Part shown: positions 23,801-31,889 of the stretch, in pieces
Numbering within the stretch: the stretch's first letter is position 1
How the letters are laid out: each line of letters opens with the position of its first letter
Source: Candidatus Borkfalkia ceftriaxoniphila
GTDB lineage: Bacteria; Bacillota; Clostridia; Christensenellales; Borkfalkiaceae
Length of the DNA: 64,000 bases
Reading direction: 5' to 3'
Assembly (NCBI RefSeq): GCF_004134775.1
Contig: NZ_SDOZ01000002.1
Span: forward strand, 1,214,005 to 1,278,004
Made by a program: the position numbers and the translations under genes
The notes under the pieces: generated by a model
What the model was told of the DNA's origin: nothing
The model's input: only the letters and a program-made list of their open reading frames with translations
Databases searched by the model: none

Positions 23801-24414
23801 CGCTTGAAGAATTCGAGGCGCTCAACGCCCAGTACACGGAAATGTGCAGCCAGCGCGACGACGTGCAGAAGGGCATCGACGACACGACGGAAGCGCTCAA
23901 TAAACTCAAAGAAGAGATGCAGACGCAGTTCGACGACGGCTTTAACCAGATCAACGAGAATTTCAAGCGGCTCTTTAAGGAACTGTTCGGCGGCGGCCGC
24001 GCGGAATTGCAGATGGACTACACCGACTGCGACGATCCGCTCAACGCGGGCGTGGAGATCGTGGCTTGCCCTCCCGGCAAAAAACTGACGAAGATCTCCC
24101 TGCTCTCGGGCGGCGAACGCGCGCTGACCGCCATCGCCATTCTGTTCGCCATTCTGATGCTGCGCCCCATGCCTTTCTGCGTGCTCGACGAGATCGAGGC
24201 GGCGCTCGACGAGGCGAACGTCGATAAATTCGCGCAGTTTCTCAAAAAGTTCGCCAAAGAAACGCAGTTTATCGTCATCACCCACCGTAAACCGACCATG
24301 GAAAAAGCGGATTCGCTGTTCGGCGTGACGATGGAAGAAAAGGGCGTTTCAAAGATCGTTTCCGTCAAACTTTCCGAGGTGGAAAGCACGCTCGGCGGCG
24401 ATACGGTGGCGTAA
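20818..24414 (+). CDS. smc: Chromosome partition protein SMC
   Basis: A 1198-residue SMC ATPase that condenses and segregates the chromosome with ScpA and ScpB. It starts with TTG, overlapping the rnc stop by 4 bases; no ATG fits the conserved N-terminus FKKVELNGFKSFADKTEI. Walker A GPNGCGKSN (residues 32-40), a central hinge near residues 510-680 flanked by long coiled coils, the signature LLSGGERALTA and Walker B FCVLDEIEAALDE are all intact. Full family length, no frameshift. Confidence 0.98.
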   Translation: MNFKKVELNGFKSFADKTEIKFDNGVTCIVGPNGCGKSNVADSIRWVLGEQSAKTLRGSNMQDVIFGGTQTRKSQSFCEVTLTFDNAGRMFDLDFAEVAMTRRLYRSGESEYLINKQPCRMKDIVDLLHSVGVGKEGYSIIGQGKIEQIMNAKPEDRRAIFEEATGIIVFKNRKQEIERKLGNSYNNLNIFMQRMGEVEHMLAPLQRQAEKTKKYRELYDELKENEINLYIYKHDTAESSKSAIHAVLDDLHKQIAEGREQAENLERKYGDDRRRIAESDELLQRLNEEILKYTLDLQKKEGDVNLIRERINFYREQRESDEKFLSDGAKRLEEIAAELSAAESSSKENGGKMREAQKESSTLGAEIASLNEKLSEYEELNDKSQKSVIDSIENLSEIRQNIGTLSAKKEAVEERIAEIALEAEKSKGVIAEHRKALSDCVDWYEELLEYVSREKELKDAKEEEIYSINAETDAVSENIFNCNAKIAGLQDRYRFYSSVKDGFEGYKFSVKKLMSDSKNQPELSRRIKGVIADIVKCDEKYETAVETAFGGAMQNIVTATSDDARYLIEYLKRTKGGSVTFLPVASLKPRYETDFTRRALKERGALGLATELVRYDKYYDNIIYNLLGNTLIVDNIANANEISKKFPHAFRMVTLDGDIISTSGSMTGGSRRADSGNLLANERNIEKALADIEEVRKEVSALSKKKTLLDEKKAKTAGEMETLRESFQEARAKIAALSEKKGTLEKALAESEQALKTQENTLAVLYERAQHLDSEFSSSSEGEEKITKLKSDAADETNRRKGEYEKLKSERDERNLRYNVLQVYIAQYRAAADADDAETARLYKEREELNGKISDTKKNIENIAATISELEEMAEKTALTPEQRENLNALRAKKEEATREKESLNAELENILGENRAVNERIEQLSERRHAQEIELTKIDSELENLQARIDEEYQETYESCLNYKDENFDPRAGQTAINRLKREIGALGAINHNALEEFEALNAQYTEMCSQRDDVQKGIDDTTEALNKLKEEMQTQFDDGFNQINENFKRLFKELFGGGRAELQMDYTDCDDPLNAGVEIVACPPGKKLTKISLLSGGERALTAIAILFAILMLRPMPFCVLDEIEAALDEANVDKFAQFLKKFAKETQFIVITHRKPTMEKADSLFGVTMEEKGVSKIVSVKLSEVESTLGGDTVA

Positions 24415-24440
24415 ATACCGAAATTTGGTTTGGAGGCACT

Positions 24441-25337
24441 ATGGGAATATTCGGCAAAATTTTAGGCGCGTTAAAAAAGACGAGGGACAACATTTCGGGC
24501 AAACTCAACGCGCTGTTTTCCAAAAATAAAATCGGCGACGAGTTTTACGACGAGTTGGAAGAGATCCTCATTTCCGCGGATATCTCCGTCGCGACGGCGA
24601 TGGACATCGTCGAACAGATCCGCGCGGAGGCAAAGACGGAAAAACTCAAAGACAAGGAATTCATCGTCGATTTGCTGAAAGACGTCATCGAGGATACGCT
24701 GTCCGAAGCGGAGGCGCCCGAACTCGAATTTCCCGCCGTCATCATGCTCGTGGGCGTCAACGGCGTGGGCAAAACGACCACCATCGGCAAACTCGCAAAT
24801 TATTTCAGCCGTCAGAACAAGTCTGTCACGGTCGCGGCGGCGGATACCTTCCGTGCGGCGGCGGCGGACCAACTTTCCGTCTGGGCGGACCGCGCGAAAG
24901 TGCGCATCGTCAAACACGAGGAGGGCAGCGACCCTTCCGCGGTCGTGTTCGATGCGGTCTCTTCCGCAAAGGCGAAAAAGACGGACGTGGTCATCGTGGA
25001 CACGGCGGGGCGCCTGCACGTCAAGGCGAATCTGATGGAAGAACTCAAAAAAATGGACCGCGTGGTACACCGCGATTATCCCGAAGCGCATTTTTACAAA
25101 CTTCTGGTGCTCGACGCGACGACGGGGCAGAACGCGCTCTCGCAGGCGAAACTGTTCGACGAGGCGGTCGATCTGGACGGCATCGTTCTGACCAAACTGG
25201 ACGGCACCGCCAAGGGCGGATTCGTCGTTTCCCTGTGCGGCGAACTGCACGTTCCCGTGCTGTTCGTGGGGACGGGCGAGAAGATGGAAGATCTGGAATT
25301 ATTCGACGCCGAGGAGTTCACCGAAGGCATTATTTAA
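24441..25337 (+). CDS. ftsY: Signal recognition particle receptor FtsY
   Basis: SRP receptor GTPase that pairs with Ffh at the membrane. 298 residues, a compact form without the long acidic N-terminal domain of E. coli. GGAGG lies 9 bases before the ATG. N-domain helices are followed by the G domain with [15 protein letters not shown] (G1), [17 protein letters not shown] (G3) and [10 protein letters not shown] (G4). Short basic N-terminal helix ([13 protein letters not shown]) may aid membrane binding. Last gene of plsX-rnc-smc-ftsY. Confidence 0.98.
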   Translation: MGIFGKILGALKKTRDNISGKLNALFSKNKIGDEFYDELEEILISADISVATAMDIVEQIRAEAKTEKLKDKEFIVDLLKDVIEDTLSEAEAPELEFPAVIMLVGVNGVGKTTTIGKLANYFSRQNKSVTVAAADTFRAAAADQLSVWADRAKVRIVKHEEGSDPSAVVFDAVSSAKAKKTDVVIVDTAGRLHVKANLMEELKKMDRVVHRDYPEAHFYKLLVLDATTGQNALSQAKLFDEAVDLDGIVLTKLDGTAKGGFVVSLCGELHVPVLFVGTGEKMEDLELFDAEEFTEGII

Positions 25338-25353
25338 AAGTTTATTGTGCGAA

Positions 25354-25388
25354 ACGCTCTGTCCGAAAGGATGGGGCGCTTTTTTTTA
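25354..25388 (+). terminator. ftsY terminator
   Basis: Ten-base stem with three G-U pairs (left arm ending GTCC, right arm GGATGGGGCG), GAAA loop and eight T residues. Confidence 0.8.
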
Positions 25389-25419
25389 CAAAAAAAGTTG
25401 GTAAAAAATGGTAAAAATA

Positions 25420-25448
25420 TTGACGAAAAAAGTCTTTGGTACTATAAT
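25420..25448 (+). promoter_or_regulatory. Promoter of the 186-aa gene
   Basis: TTGACG (25420-25425), 17-base spacer, TATAAT (25443-25448). Confidence 0.8.
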
Positions 25449-25480
25449 ATTGTTATAAAAAACTGAGGAAAAACAAAATC

Positions 25481-26041
25481 ATGGAAGAAAGAGAAAAATT
25501 AGCGGCGGCAAAAAAGTATCTGGACGATCTGGCGAACGGCGTCGATCCGCTTACGGGGCGGATTCTGCCCGAAGACAGCGGCGTGAATAACGTGCGGGTC
25601 AGCCGGTGCCTGTTCTACGTGTCGTCCGTGCTGGAAAAAGTCATCGAAAACGGCGGCAGCGTGGGGGCGCGCGTGAAAAAACCCAAAAAACTGATCTTTT
25701 CCCTTTCCCAAACGGAAAAGGATGCCATCGAGATCACGGAAACCCCCGTGCTCCTTGCCGATTTTGTGGAGCGCGTAAACGCCAACGTGGATCTCAACGT
25801 GATGAAAAAGGTGAGCGCCAAGGCGTTTACCGACTGGATGATCGCCAACGGGATACTCGAAGAAAAGTTTATCAAAGACAAAAACCGCAAATTCCCCACG
25901 CTTTTGGGCAACAATCTCGGCGTCATCACCGAAGAGCGGCAGGGGCTATACGGAAAATACGTAGCCATTTTGTACACCAAGACCGCGCAGGAATTCCTCG
26001 TGGACAATCTCGACGAGATCGTGCAGGCCTATTACGGATAA
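25481..26041 (+). CDS. Conserved hypothetical protein, 186 aa
   Basis: A soluble protein of unknown function with its own strong promoter and terminator. GAGG precedes the ATG. The opening LDDLANGVDPLTGRILPED resembles the short helical segment found in various Clostridia proteins of undefined role. A short stretch in the middle (AFTDWMIANGILEE) followed by TLLGNNLGVITEERQG and YVAILYTKTAQEFLV suggests a winged-helix-like or phage-associated fold, but no motif proves it. It lies between ftsY and ylxM yet is transcriptionally separate. Confidence 0.7.
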   Translation: MEEREKLAAAKKYLDDLANGVDPLTGRILPEDSGVNNVRVSRCLFYVSSVLEKVIENGGSVGARVKKPKKLIFSLSQTEKDAIEITETPVLLADFVERVNANVDLNVMKKVSAKAFTDWMIANGILEEKFIKDKNRKFPTLLGNNLGVITEERQGLYGKYVAILYTKTAQEFLVDNLDEIVQAYYG

Positions 26042-26046
26042 AAATT

Positions 26047-26095
26047 CGTCTGTCAAGTAAAAATGCTTGACAGACGTTTTGTTTTTCTTTATAAT
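26047..26095 (+). promoter_or_regulatory. Interlocked terminator and ylxM promoter
   Basis: An 11-base perfect stem CGTCTGTCAAG/CTTGACAGACG (26047-26057, 26066-26076) followed by TTTTGTTTTTC terminates the 186-aa gene. The right arm itself supplies TTGACA (26067-26072), which with a 17-base spacer and TATAAT (26090-26095) forms a consensus promoter for ylxM-ffh. The -10 ends 6 bases before the ylxM ATG. Confidence 0.8.
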
Positions 26096-26101
26096 GAATC
26101 C

Positions 26102-26491
26102 ATGAAAGATCTGAGGTATTTGCAACTTTGGGACGCGTACGGCCCGTTGCTCACCGAACATCAGCGGGAAATCTGCGAACTGTATTATATATGCGACCTG
26201 TCTTTGACGGAGATCGCCGAACAGAAGGGCGTTTCCAAGCAAAGCGTGTCCGACGCGCTCTCGAAGAGCCGCGCTATTCTGGACGAATACGAGAGCAAAC
26301 TGCATTTCAACGCGATCAATCAGGAAAGCATGCTGGAAATTTCGCATATGCTCACGCGCACGATGCGGGCGCTGGAAGATTTTAAGGCGGCGCATCCCGA
26401 TTTTTCCGGGGATATCGACAACATTCTGTCGCTGATGACGATCAGCGGGGAACGCGTTTCCACCGTTACGGTGGAAAGCGAAGCGGATTAG
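26102..26491 (+). CDS. ylxM: YlxM/p13 family DNA-binding protein, predicted leaderless
   Basis: A 129-residue helix-turn-helix protein always found just upstream of ffh and thought to modulate SRP. The HTH is SLTEIAEQKGVSKQSVSDAL (about residues 38-57), similar to a sigma-70 region 4. The ATG at 26102 has no SD; the consensus -10 ends at 26095, so the predicted transcription start is the ATG itself. The longer frame to 26063 would cross that promoter and is rejected. ffh starts 10 bases after its stop. Confidence 0.88.
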   Translation: MKDLRYLQLWDAYGPLLTEHQREICELYYICDLSLTEIAEQKGVSKQSVSDALSKSRAILDEYESKLHFNAINQESMLEISHMLTRTMRALEDFKAAHPDFSGDIDNILSLMTISGERVSTVTVESEAD

Positions 26492-26501
26492 GGGAGGTCA
26501 T

Positions 26502-27821
26502 ATGGCGCTTTTTTCCTCTCTTTCGGAGAGACTCAATCATATTTTTTCCAAACTCACCAAACACGGAAAACTGACCGAATTAGAGATCAAAGGGGCGATG
26601 CGGGAAGTGCGCATCGCGCTTTTGGAAGCGGACGTCAACATTTTCGTCGCCAAAAAATTCATCGCAGACGTTTCGGAAAAGGCGGTGGGGCAGGAGATCT
26701 TGCAGAGTCTTAATCCCACGCAGCAGGTCATCAAGATCGTCAACGACGAGTTGTGCGCGCTGATGGGTTCCACCAACGCCAAACTGGAAGTTTCCGACAA
26801 ACCGCCGACAGTCGTCATGATGTGCGGCTTGCAGGGCGCGGGCAAGACCACGCTGTGCGGGAAACTAGCCTATCTTCTCAAAAAACAGGGCAAAAAACCC
26901 TTGCTCGTCGCGTGCGACGTCTACCGCCCCGCGGCGATCAACCAGTTGCAGATCGTGGGCGGCAAAGCGGGCGCCGAGGTGTTCGAAAAGGGCACGCAGA
27001 ACCCCGTCAAGACCGCGAAACAGGCGATCGAGCACGCGCGTTCCATGGGCTACGACACCGTCATCATCGATACGGCGGGACGTTTGCACATCGACGACGC
27101 GCTGATGAAAGAACTGGAAAACATCAAAGAGGAAGTGCGCCCGAACGACATTCTTCTCACCGTCGATTCCATGACGGGGCAGGATGCGGTGAACGTGGCG
27201 GAAACCTTTAATAAGCGGCTGGACGTCACGGGCGTGATCCTCACAAAACTGGACGGTGATACCCGCGGCGGCGCGTGCCTGTCCATCAAGGCGGTCACGG
27301 GCAAACCCATCAAGTTCATCGGCGTGGGCGAAAAACTCACCGATCTCGAACCGTTTTATCCCGACCGCATGGCATCGAGGATCCTCGGAATGGGCGACGT
27401 TCTCTCCCTCATCGAAAAGGCACAGGACGCGGTCACCGAAGAGCAGGCGAAAAAACTCGAACAGAAACTCAAAGACGCGTCGTTCACGCTGGAAGATTAT
27501 CTCGACCAGTTCGAATCGCTCAAAAAAATGGGCGGCATCGCCTCGGTCATGGGCATGATGCCAGGGATGAACAAACTCAAACTCAAAGAGGGCGATATCG
27601 ACGAAAAGCGGATCGAGCGGCTCAAAGCGATGATCCTTTCCATGACGAAAAAAGAGCGCGACAATCCGTCGATCATCAACTCTTCGCGCAAAAAACGCAT
27701 CGCGGCGGGCTCCGGTACGAGCGTGCAGGAGATCAATCAACTTTTAAAACAGTTCGAACAGACGAAAGTCATGATGAAACAGTTTAAAAAAGGCAAAAGA
27801 ATGCCGTTCGGCATGATGTAA
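26502..27821 (+). CDS. ffh: Signal recognition particle protein Ffh
   Basis: SRP54 GTPase that binds signal sequences and the SRP RNA. 439 residues. GGGGAGG lies upstream of the ATG. N domain, then G motifs GLQGAGKTTLCGKLA, DTAGRL and TKLDGDTRGG, then a methionine-rich M domain (GMMPGMNKLK) with a conserved RNA-binding segment SGTSVQEINQLLKQF and the tail MPFGMM. Full length. The SRP RNA gene itself is not in the window. Confidence 0.98.
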   Translation: MALFSSLSERLNHIFSKLTKHGKLTELEIKGAMREVRIALLEADVNIFVAKKFIADVSEKAVGQEILQSLNPTQQVIKIVNDELCALMGSTNAKLEVSDKPPTVVMMCGLQGAGKTTLCGKLAYLLKKQGKKPLLVACDVYRPAAINQLQIVGGKAGAEVFEKGTQNPVKTAKQAIEHARSMGYDTVIIDTAGRLHIDDALMKELENIKEEVRPNDILLTVDSMTGQDAVNVAETFNKRLDVTGVILTKLDGDTRGGACLSIKAVTGKPIKFIGVGEKLTDLEPFYPDRMASRILGMGDVLSLIEKAQDAVTEEQAKKLEQKLKDASFTLEDYLDQFESLKKMGGIASVMGMMPGMNKLKLKEGDIDEKRIERLKAMILSMTKKERDNPSIINSSRKKRIAAGSGTSVQEINQLLKQFEQTKVMMKQFKKGKRMPFGMM

Positions 27822-27851
27822 TAGAAAATCAATTTTCGGAGGTATTATACA

Positions 27852-28145
27852 ATGGCAGTAAAAATGAGACTTACGAGACTGGGCGACAAAAAGTCCCCCT
27901 TCTACCGTATCGTCGTAGTCGACAGCAGAAAGGCGAGAGACGCGGAGTATATCGACAAAGTGGGACATTACAATCCTACGTCGCAGCCCGTGGAACTGGT
28001 CATCGACAAAGACAAGGCGAAAGACTGGCTCTCCAAAGGCGTGCAGCCCACCGAGACCGTACGCAGTCTGTTGGTGCGCGAGGGCGTCATCGAAAAGCCT
28101 ACGAAACTTTCCGCGCCCAAGACCAAGACGAGAAAAAAGAAATAA
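27852..28145 (+). CDS. rpsP: 30S ribosomal protein S16
   Basis: A 97-residue S16 with the family start MAVKMRLTRLGDKKSPFYRIVV and a basic Lys-rich tail. GGAGG lies 9 bases before the ATG. It is the first ribosomal gene of the rpsP-khpA-rimM-trmD series; most S16 proteins are 80-90 residues, so the tail is a modest extension. Confidence 0.98.
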   Translation: MAVKMRLTRLGDKKSPFYRIVVVDSRKARDAEYIDKVGHYNPTSQPVELVIDKDKAKDWLSKGVQPTETVRSLLVREGVIEKPTKLSAPKTKTRKKK

Positions 28146-28161
28146 CGCGGGGTTTTGATTT

Positions 28162-28407
28162 ATGTTGGATCTGATCAAATATATCGTGAACAGTTTTGCC
28201 GAGCATACCGACAAAATCGAGTATATCGTCAACGAAACGGAGAACGCTGTGGACGTGACCGTCGTTCTGGAAGAATCGGATATGGGCAAAGTCATCGGAA
28301 AGCAGGGCAAGATCGCAAAGGCGATGCGCACCCTGGTCCGTTGCGCTTCCCAGAAAGAAGGCAAAAAATACAATATCGAAATCAAGGAAAGAGATAAAGC
28401 CGAATAA
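28162..28407 (+). CDS. khpA: KH-domain RNA-binding protein KhpA
   Basis: An 81-residue single KH domain. The GxxG loop is VIGKQGKIAKAM (near residue 48). In Gram-positive bacteria KhpA binds RNA with KhpB and affects cell elongation and division. It sits in its standard place between rpsP and rimM. The stop codon lies in a terminator-like hairpin. Confidence 0.95.
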   Translation: MLDLIKYIVNSFAEHTDKIEYIVNETENAVDVTVVLEESDMGKVIGKQGKIAKAMRTLVRCASQKEGKKYNIEIKERDKAE

Positions 28408-28421
28408 TTTTCGGCTTTTTT
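28398..28421 (+). terminator. Terminator-like hairpin at khpA stop
   Basis: Seven-base stem AGCCGAA/TTCGGCT, 5-base loop, then TTTTTT. It lies inside an operon that must continue to rimM (ATG 28440), so it probably attenuates rather than stops transcription; no promoter was seen between it and rimM. Confidence 0.55.
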
Positions 28422-28439
28422 CTTCTCAAAGGGGTTTTT

Positions 28440-28946
28440 ATGCAGGGCACCATCATCATCGGCGAAGTTTTAAAACCGCAGGGCGTGCGCGGCGAGATCA
28501 AGATCAAGCCGTATATCGACGATTTTGCGGACATCAGGAACTTTAAAACGCTTTTCATCGCGGGCAAGGAATATAAAGTGCTCGCCTGCCGTACCGACCC
28601 TTCCGCCGCCTATCTGGCGCTTTCGGGCATCGCCGACCGCGACGCCGCCGAACTTTTGCGCGGAAAAGAGGTCGAGGCTTTGCGGAGCGAGGCGCCTGCG
28701 CCCGCCGAGGGGCGCTATTATATCGTGGACGTCATCGGCTGCCGCGTATATACCGCGGAGGGAAAAGATCTCGGCGAGATCGCCGACGTCACGAGCGCGC
28801 ATACCGATATCTACGAACTGCGCGCGGGCGATGCGGTATATTTATTTCCCGCCGCCGAGGGCGTCATCGAAGAGATCGACGTGGAGCGGAAAAAGATCGT
28901 TGTGGACGAAAAGCGGCTGCGCGAGGTCTGCATCAAACAGGATTAA
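28440..28946 (+). CDS. rimM: 16S rRNA processing protein RimM
   Basis: Assembly factor for the 30S head that binds S19. 168 residues with an N-terminal RimM barrel (IIIGEVLKPQGVRGEIKIKP) and a C-terminal PRC-barrel (YYIVDVIGCRVY to the VEEIDVERKKIVV-like strand). AAAGGGG precedes the ATG. Followed 5 bases later by trmD. Confidence 0.95.
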   Translation: MQGTIIIGEVLKPQGVRGEIKIKPYIDDFADIRNFKTLFIAGKEYKVLACRTDPSAAYLALSGIADRDAAELLRGKEVEALRSEAPAPAEGRYYIVDVIGCRVYTAEGKDLGEIADVTSAHTDIYELRAGDAVYLFPAAEGVIEEIDVERKKIVVDEKRLREVCIKQD

Positions 28947-28951
28947 AATTC

Positions 28952-29632
28952 ATGAAGATGAGAATGGACGTTTTGACGCTCTTCCCCGAAATGTTCGAGC
29001 CTTTGCGGCTGAGCATTTTAGGGCGGGCGCAGCGCGACAATAAACTGACGATCAACGTGCACAATATCCGCGACTACTCCGAAGACAAGCACAAAAAATG
29101 CGACGATTATCCCTTCGGCGGCGGCGCGGGCATGGTCATGACGGCGCAGCCCATCGTTTCCGCAGTAGAAGCCATCGATCCCGAGCATCGGGCGCGTCGC
29201 ATCTTTCTTTCGCCCAAGGGCGAAACGTTCCGACAGCAAAAGGTTTTCGAGTTGTTGGAACGGGAATGGCTGATCCTCTTATGCGGCCATTACGAGGGCG
29301 TGGACGAACGCGCGATCGAGATCTGCATCGACGAGGAGATCAGTATCGGCGACTACGTGCTGACGGGCGGCGAACTTCCCGCCATGGTGGTGTGCGACTG
29401 CGTCGCGCGCTATGTGGACGGCGTGCTCAATACTTCTTCGCTCGTACAGGAAAGTTTTTCGGAAAACAGACTGGAATACCCGCAGTACACCCGCCCCGTG
29501 GAATTCCGCGGCAAAGTAGTGCCCGAAGTCCTTCGCGGCGGCAATCACGCGCTTATCGATCAATGGCGGCGCGAACAGAGCGAGGCGGTCACTTCTTTAA
29601 AGCGCCCCGATTTGTTGAACGGTAAGGAATAA
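28952..29632 (+). CDS. trmD: tRNA (guanine-N1)-methyltransferase TrmD
   Basis: SPOUT-class enzyme making m1G37 in tRNA. 226 residues. The knot region shows LLCGHYEGVDERAIE and SIGDYVLTGGELPAM; FGGGAGMVM is the SAM-side loop. AGGA precedes the ATG at 28952; a second ATG two codons in (28958) is an alternative start. Full length for the shorter Gram-positive form. Confidence 0.97.
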   Translation: MKMRMDVLTLFPEMFEPLRLSILGRAQRDNKLTINVHNIRDYSEDKHKKCDDYPFGGGAGMVMTAQPIVSAVEAIDPEHRARRIFLSPKGETFRQQKVFELLEREWLILLCGHYEGVDERAIEICIDEEISIGDYVLTGGELPAMVVCDCVARYVDGVLNTSSLVQESFSENRLEYPQYTRPVEFRGKVVPEVLRGGNHALIDQWRREQSEAVTSLKRPDLLNGKE

Positions 29633-29637
29633 CAACG

Positions 29638-29991
29638 ATGAAAAAGTGGTATGACGAAGAATACGAGTTCACCGTCGAAGTGATCGGATTTCTGCGCGGC
29701 GATCATACGGAGCGCTATTGCCGAAACGGCGAGGAGATCGGAGATGTTTACACCTGCACGTACGGCTGTCCCGTCAACCGGGACGGGCAGGGCATCTGTT
29801 CCAAGACGATGGGCGTGCTGTTCCCGATCATGGAAGCGGTGCGCAGCGGCGGCGATCTTACGAATATCGGCGGCGACGGCGAATACAGCAAGACCGTCGT
29901 CTGTCCCGACGGCTGCGTCATGTTCCGCCTTACCGCGAAAAAACTCGGCAACGAAAACTTTTTCAAGGGCAAATTTTACGAGCCGCTTTGA
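29638..29991 (+). CDS. TIGR04076 family protein (second copy)
   Basis: A 117-residue protein matching the TIGR04076 pattern: a starting FTVEVIGF strand, GEEIGDVYTC, a central helix (TMGVLFPIMEAVRSGG), and a closing CPDGCVMFRLTAKKL. It keeps the paired cysteines of the family and is divergent from the copy at 544. Five bases after trmD with a TAAGGA-type RBS, so probably the distal gene of that operon. Role unknown. Confidence 0.7.
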   Translation: MKKWYDEEYEFTVEVIGFLRGDHTERYCRNGEEIGDVYTCTYGCPVNRDGQGICSKTMGVLFPIMEAVRSGGDLTNIGGDGEYSKTVVCPDGCVMFRLTAKKLGNENFFKGKFYEPL

Positions 29992-30080
29992 TTTCCTGAA
30001 TTTAACGGAAAAATATCGGTCTTTTTCGGATAACTTTATGCTATAATGTTCTTCAAAGGAAAGATCGACGGAGTTTAGCA

Positions 30081-30941
30081 ATGAAACACATTCAGTGGTT
30101 CCCGGGGCACATGACCAAAGCCATGCGCATGATGGAGGACAGCGTCAAGTTGTGCGACGGAGTGCTCGTGATCCTTGACGCGCGCGCGCCCGCGGCGACC
30201 TACAACAAAAACCTGAAAAAACTGTTCGGCAATAAGCCGGTCTTATACGTTCTCAACAAGAGCGATCTGGCGGACGAGGGGCGGGCGAAAGGCTTTTGCG
30301 CGCTCATCGAGCGCGGCGGCGCGTACGCCCTTCCGCTGTGCGCGACCGATTCTTCCGCCGCAAAGCGCGTGGGGGCGAAGATCTCCTCCATGCTTTCCGA
30401 AAAACACAGAAAGGACGAGGAAAAGGGCATGCGCCGCCCCGACAGGCTGATGGTGGCGGGCATACCCAATACGGGCAAAAGCACCGTCATCAACGCCCTC
30501 AGCGGCGCAAAACGCGCGATCACGGGCGACAAGGCGGGCGTCACGCGCGGAAAACAGTGGATCCGCTGCGCGGGTTTCGAACTTCTGGATACGCCGGGCA
30601 CCATGCCGCCCTCCTTTGAAAATCAATATCTGGCGCGCCATCTGGCGTTTATCGGCTGTATCAACGACGATATTCTCGATTTCGGCGACCTGTCGATCGA
30701 ACTTCTGGGCGAACTTTCGCGCCTGTGCCCCGAAAAACTGACCGAGCGTTACGGCATTTCCGATTTTTCGGCGCCGCTTGCCATGCTCGAACAGTTATGC
30801 AAACGCCGCGGCTTTATCCTGCGCGGCGGCGAGTTCGATTACGAGCGGGGCGCGAAAGCGCTCGTCGACGATTTCCGGAAAGGGCGCATCGGGCGCATCA
30901 CCCTGGAATCGCCCGAAGAATACGAAAATTTCGGGGTGTGA
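30081..30941 (+). CDS. rbgA: Ribosome biogenesis GTPase YlqF/RbgA
   Basis: Circularly permuted GTPase needed for late 50S assembly. 286 residues. Motif order is G4 (NKSD), then G1 (GIPNTGKST), then G3 (DTPG), as expected for the permuted family, and the N-terminal WFPGHMTKA is diagnostic. The weak RBS is CGGAG. A TATAAT box at 30042-30047 suggests its own promoter, though without a good -35. The C-terminal helical domain is complete. Confidence 0.96.
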   Translation: MKHIQWFPGHMTKAMRMMEDSVKLCDGVLVILDARAPAATYNKNLKKLFGNKPVLYVLNKSDLADEGRAKGFCALIERGGAYALPLCATDSSAAKRVGAKISSMLSEKHRKDEEKGMRRPDRLMVAGIPNTGKSTVINALSGAKRAITGDKAGVTRGKQWIRCAGFELLDTPGTMPPSFENQYLARHLAFIGCINDDILDFGDLSIELLGELSRLCPEKLTERYGISDFSAPLAMLEQLCKRRGFILRGGEFDYERGAKALVDDFRKGRIGRITLESPEEYENFGV

Positions 30942-30942
30942 T

Positions 30943-31596
30943 ATGCAAAAGAATGCGAAAGATAAATTGCAGTTCGAACGGCAACTGCAAGAGGAAGGCA
31001 TACAATACATAGCGGCGCTCGACGAAGTGGGGCGCGGACCTCTGGCGGGGCCCGTGGTCTGTGCGGCGGTCATCATGCCGCTCGAAGAGGAATTGCTCAT
31101 CGAAGGCGTGGACGACAGCAAAAAGGTAAAGGAAGCGGAGCGCGAGCGGCTTTCGAAACTGATCATAGAGCGCGCCGTCGCGTATAAGATCTGCGAGATC
31201 AGCCATACCGAAATAGACCGCCTCAATATTTTAGAGGCGACAAAACTGTGTATGCTCAACTGTCTGGCTGGGCTGAGCGTCATGCCCGACGCCGTGCTCG
31301 TGGACGGCAATTTCCGTCTGGATATTCCCTTTCGGCAGAACAACATCGTCGGCGGGGACGCGCTCTCTTACAGTATCGGCGCGGCGAGCATCATCGCCAA
31401 GGTGTACCGCGACCATCTCATGTGCGAGATGGACAAACTCTATCCGCAATACGGATTTGCGCAGCACAAGGGCTACGGGACAAAGGCGCATCTGGACGCC
31501 ATCGGAGAATACGGCTTATGCGAAATTCACCGCAGGACCTTCACAAAAAAATTCTGGGAGAACAGGGAGAGCGGCTCGCTCGAAAATATCTTGTAA
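30943..31596 (+). CDS. rnhB: Ribonuclease HII
   Basis: Cleaves RNA in RNA-DNA hybrids and at single ribonucleotides. 217 residues, start ATG at 30943, one base after the rbgA stop. The catalytic motif DEVGRGPLAGPV and the second-site AVLVDGN are intact, as is SIGAASIIAKVYRD. A longer frame begins in rbgA and is rejected. The last 79 bases overlap yraN. Confidence 0.96.
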   Translation: MQKNAKDKLQFERQLQEEGIQYIAALDEVGRGPLAGPVVCAAVIMPLEEELLIEGVDDSKKVKEAERERLSKLIIERAVAYKICEISHTEIDRLNILEATKLCMLNCLAGLSVMPDAVLVDGNFRLDIPFRQNNIVGGDALSYSIGAASIIAKVYRDHLMCEMDKLYPQYGFAQHKGYGTKAHLDAIGEYGLCEIHRRTFTKKFWENRESGSLENIL

Positions 31597-31883
31597 AGGC
31601 GGGTTATAAGATCGTAAAGACCAATTACAGAACGCCCGCGGGCGAAGCGGACATCGTGGCGAAAGAGGGCGCAACGCTCGTGTTCATCGAGGTGAAAACG
31701 CGCACGGGCGATTCGTACGGCAGCGGCGCGGATGCCGTAGACGGGCAAAAGCGGCGGCGCTACGTCAAGATCGCGCAATTTTATCTTTTGCGGGAGAAAA
31801 TAAGCGATACGGACGTGCGTTTCGACGTGATCGAAGTGCAGAACGGGCAAATTCGTCACATAATTTCCGCTTTCGGCGCATAA
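31518..31883 (+). CDS. YraN/UPF0102 family nuclease-like protein
   Basis: A 121-residue protein of the UPF0102 family, which has a restriction-endonuclease-like fold of uncertain role. Start ATG at 31518, with GGAG 11 bases upstream, lies inside rnhB; the overlap of 79 bases is real because the family motif LGEQGERLARKYLVKAGYK lies partly in it. The catalytic-like segment GEADIVAKEG...FIEVKTR is intact. The rnhB-yraN pair is common in Firmicutes. Confidence 0.9.
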   Translation: MRNSPQDLHKKILGEQGERLARKYLVKAGYKIVKTNYRTPAGEADIVAKEGATLVFIEVKTRTGDSYGSGADAVDGQKRRRYVKIAQFYLLREKISDTDVRFDVIEVQNGQIRHIISAFGA

Positions 31884-31889
31884 AAACCG

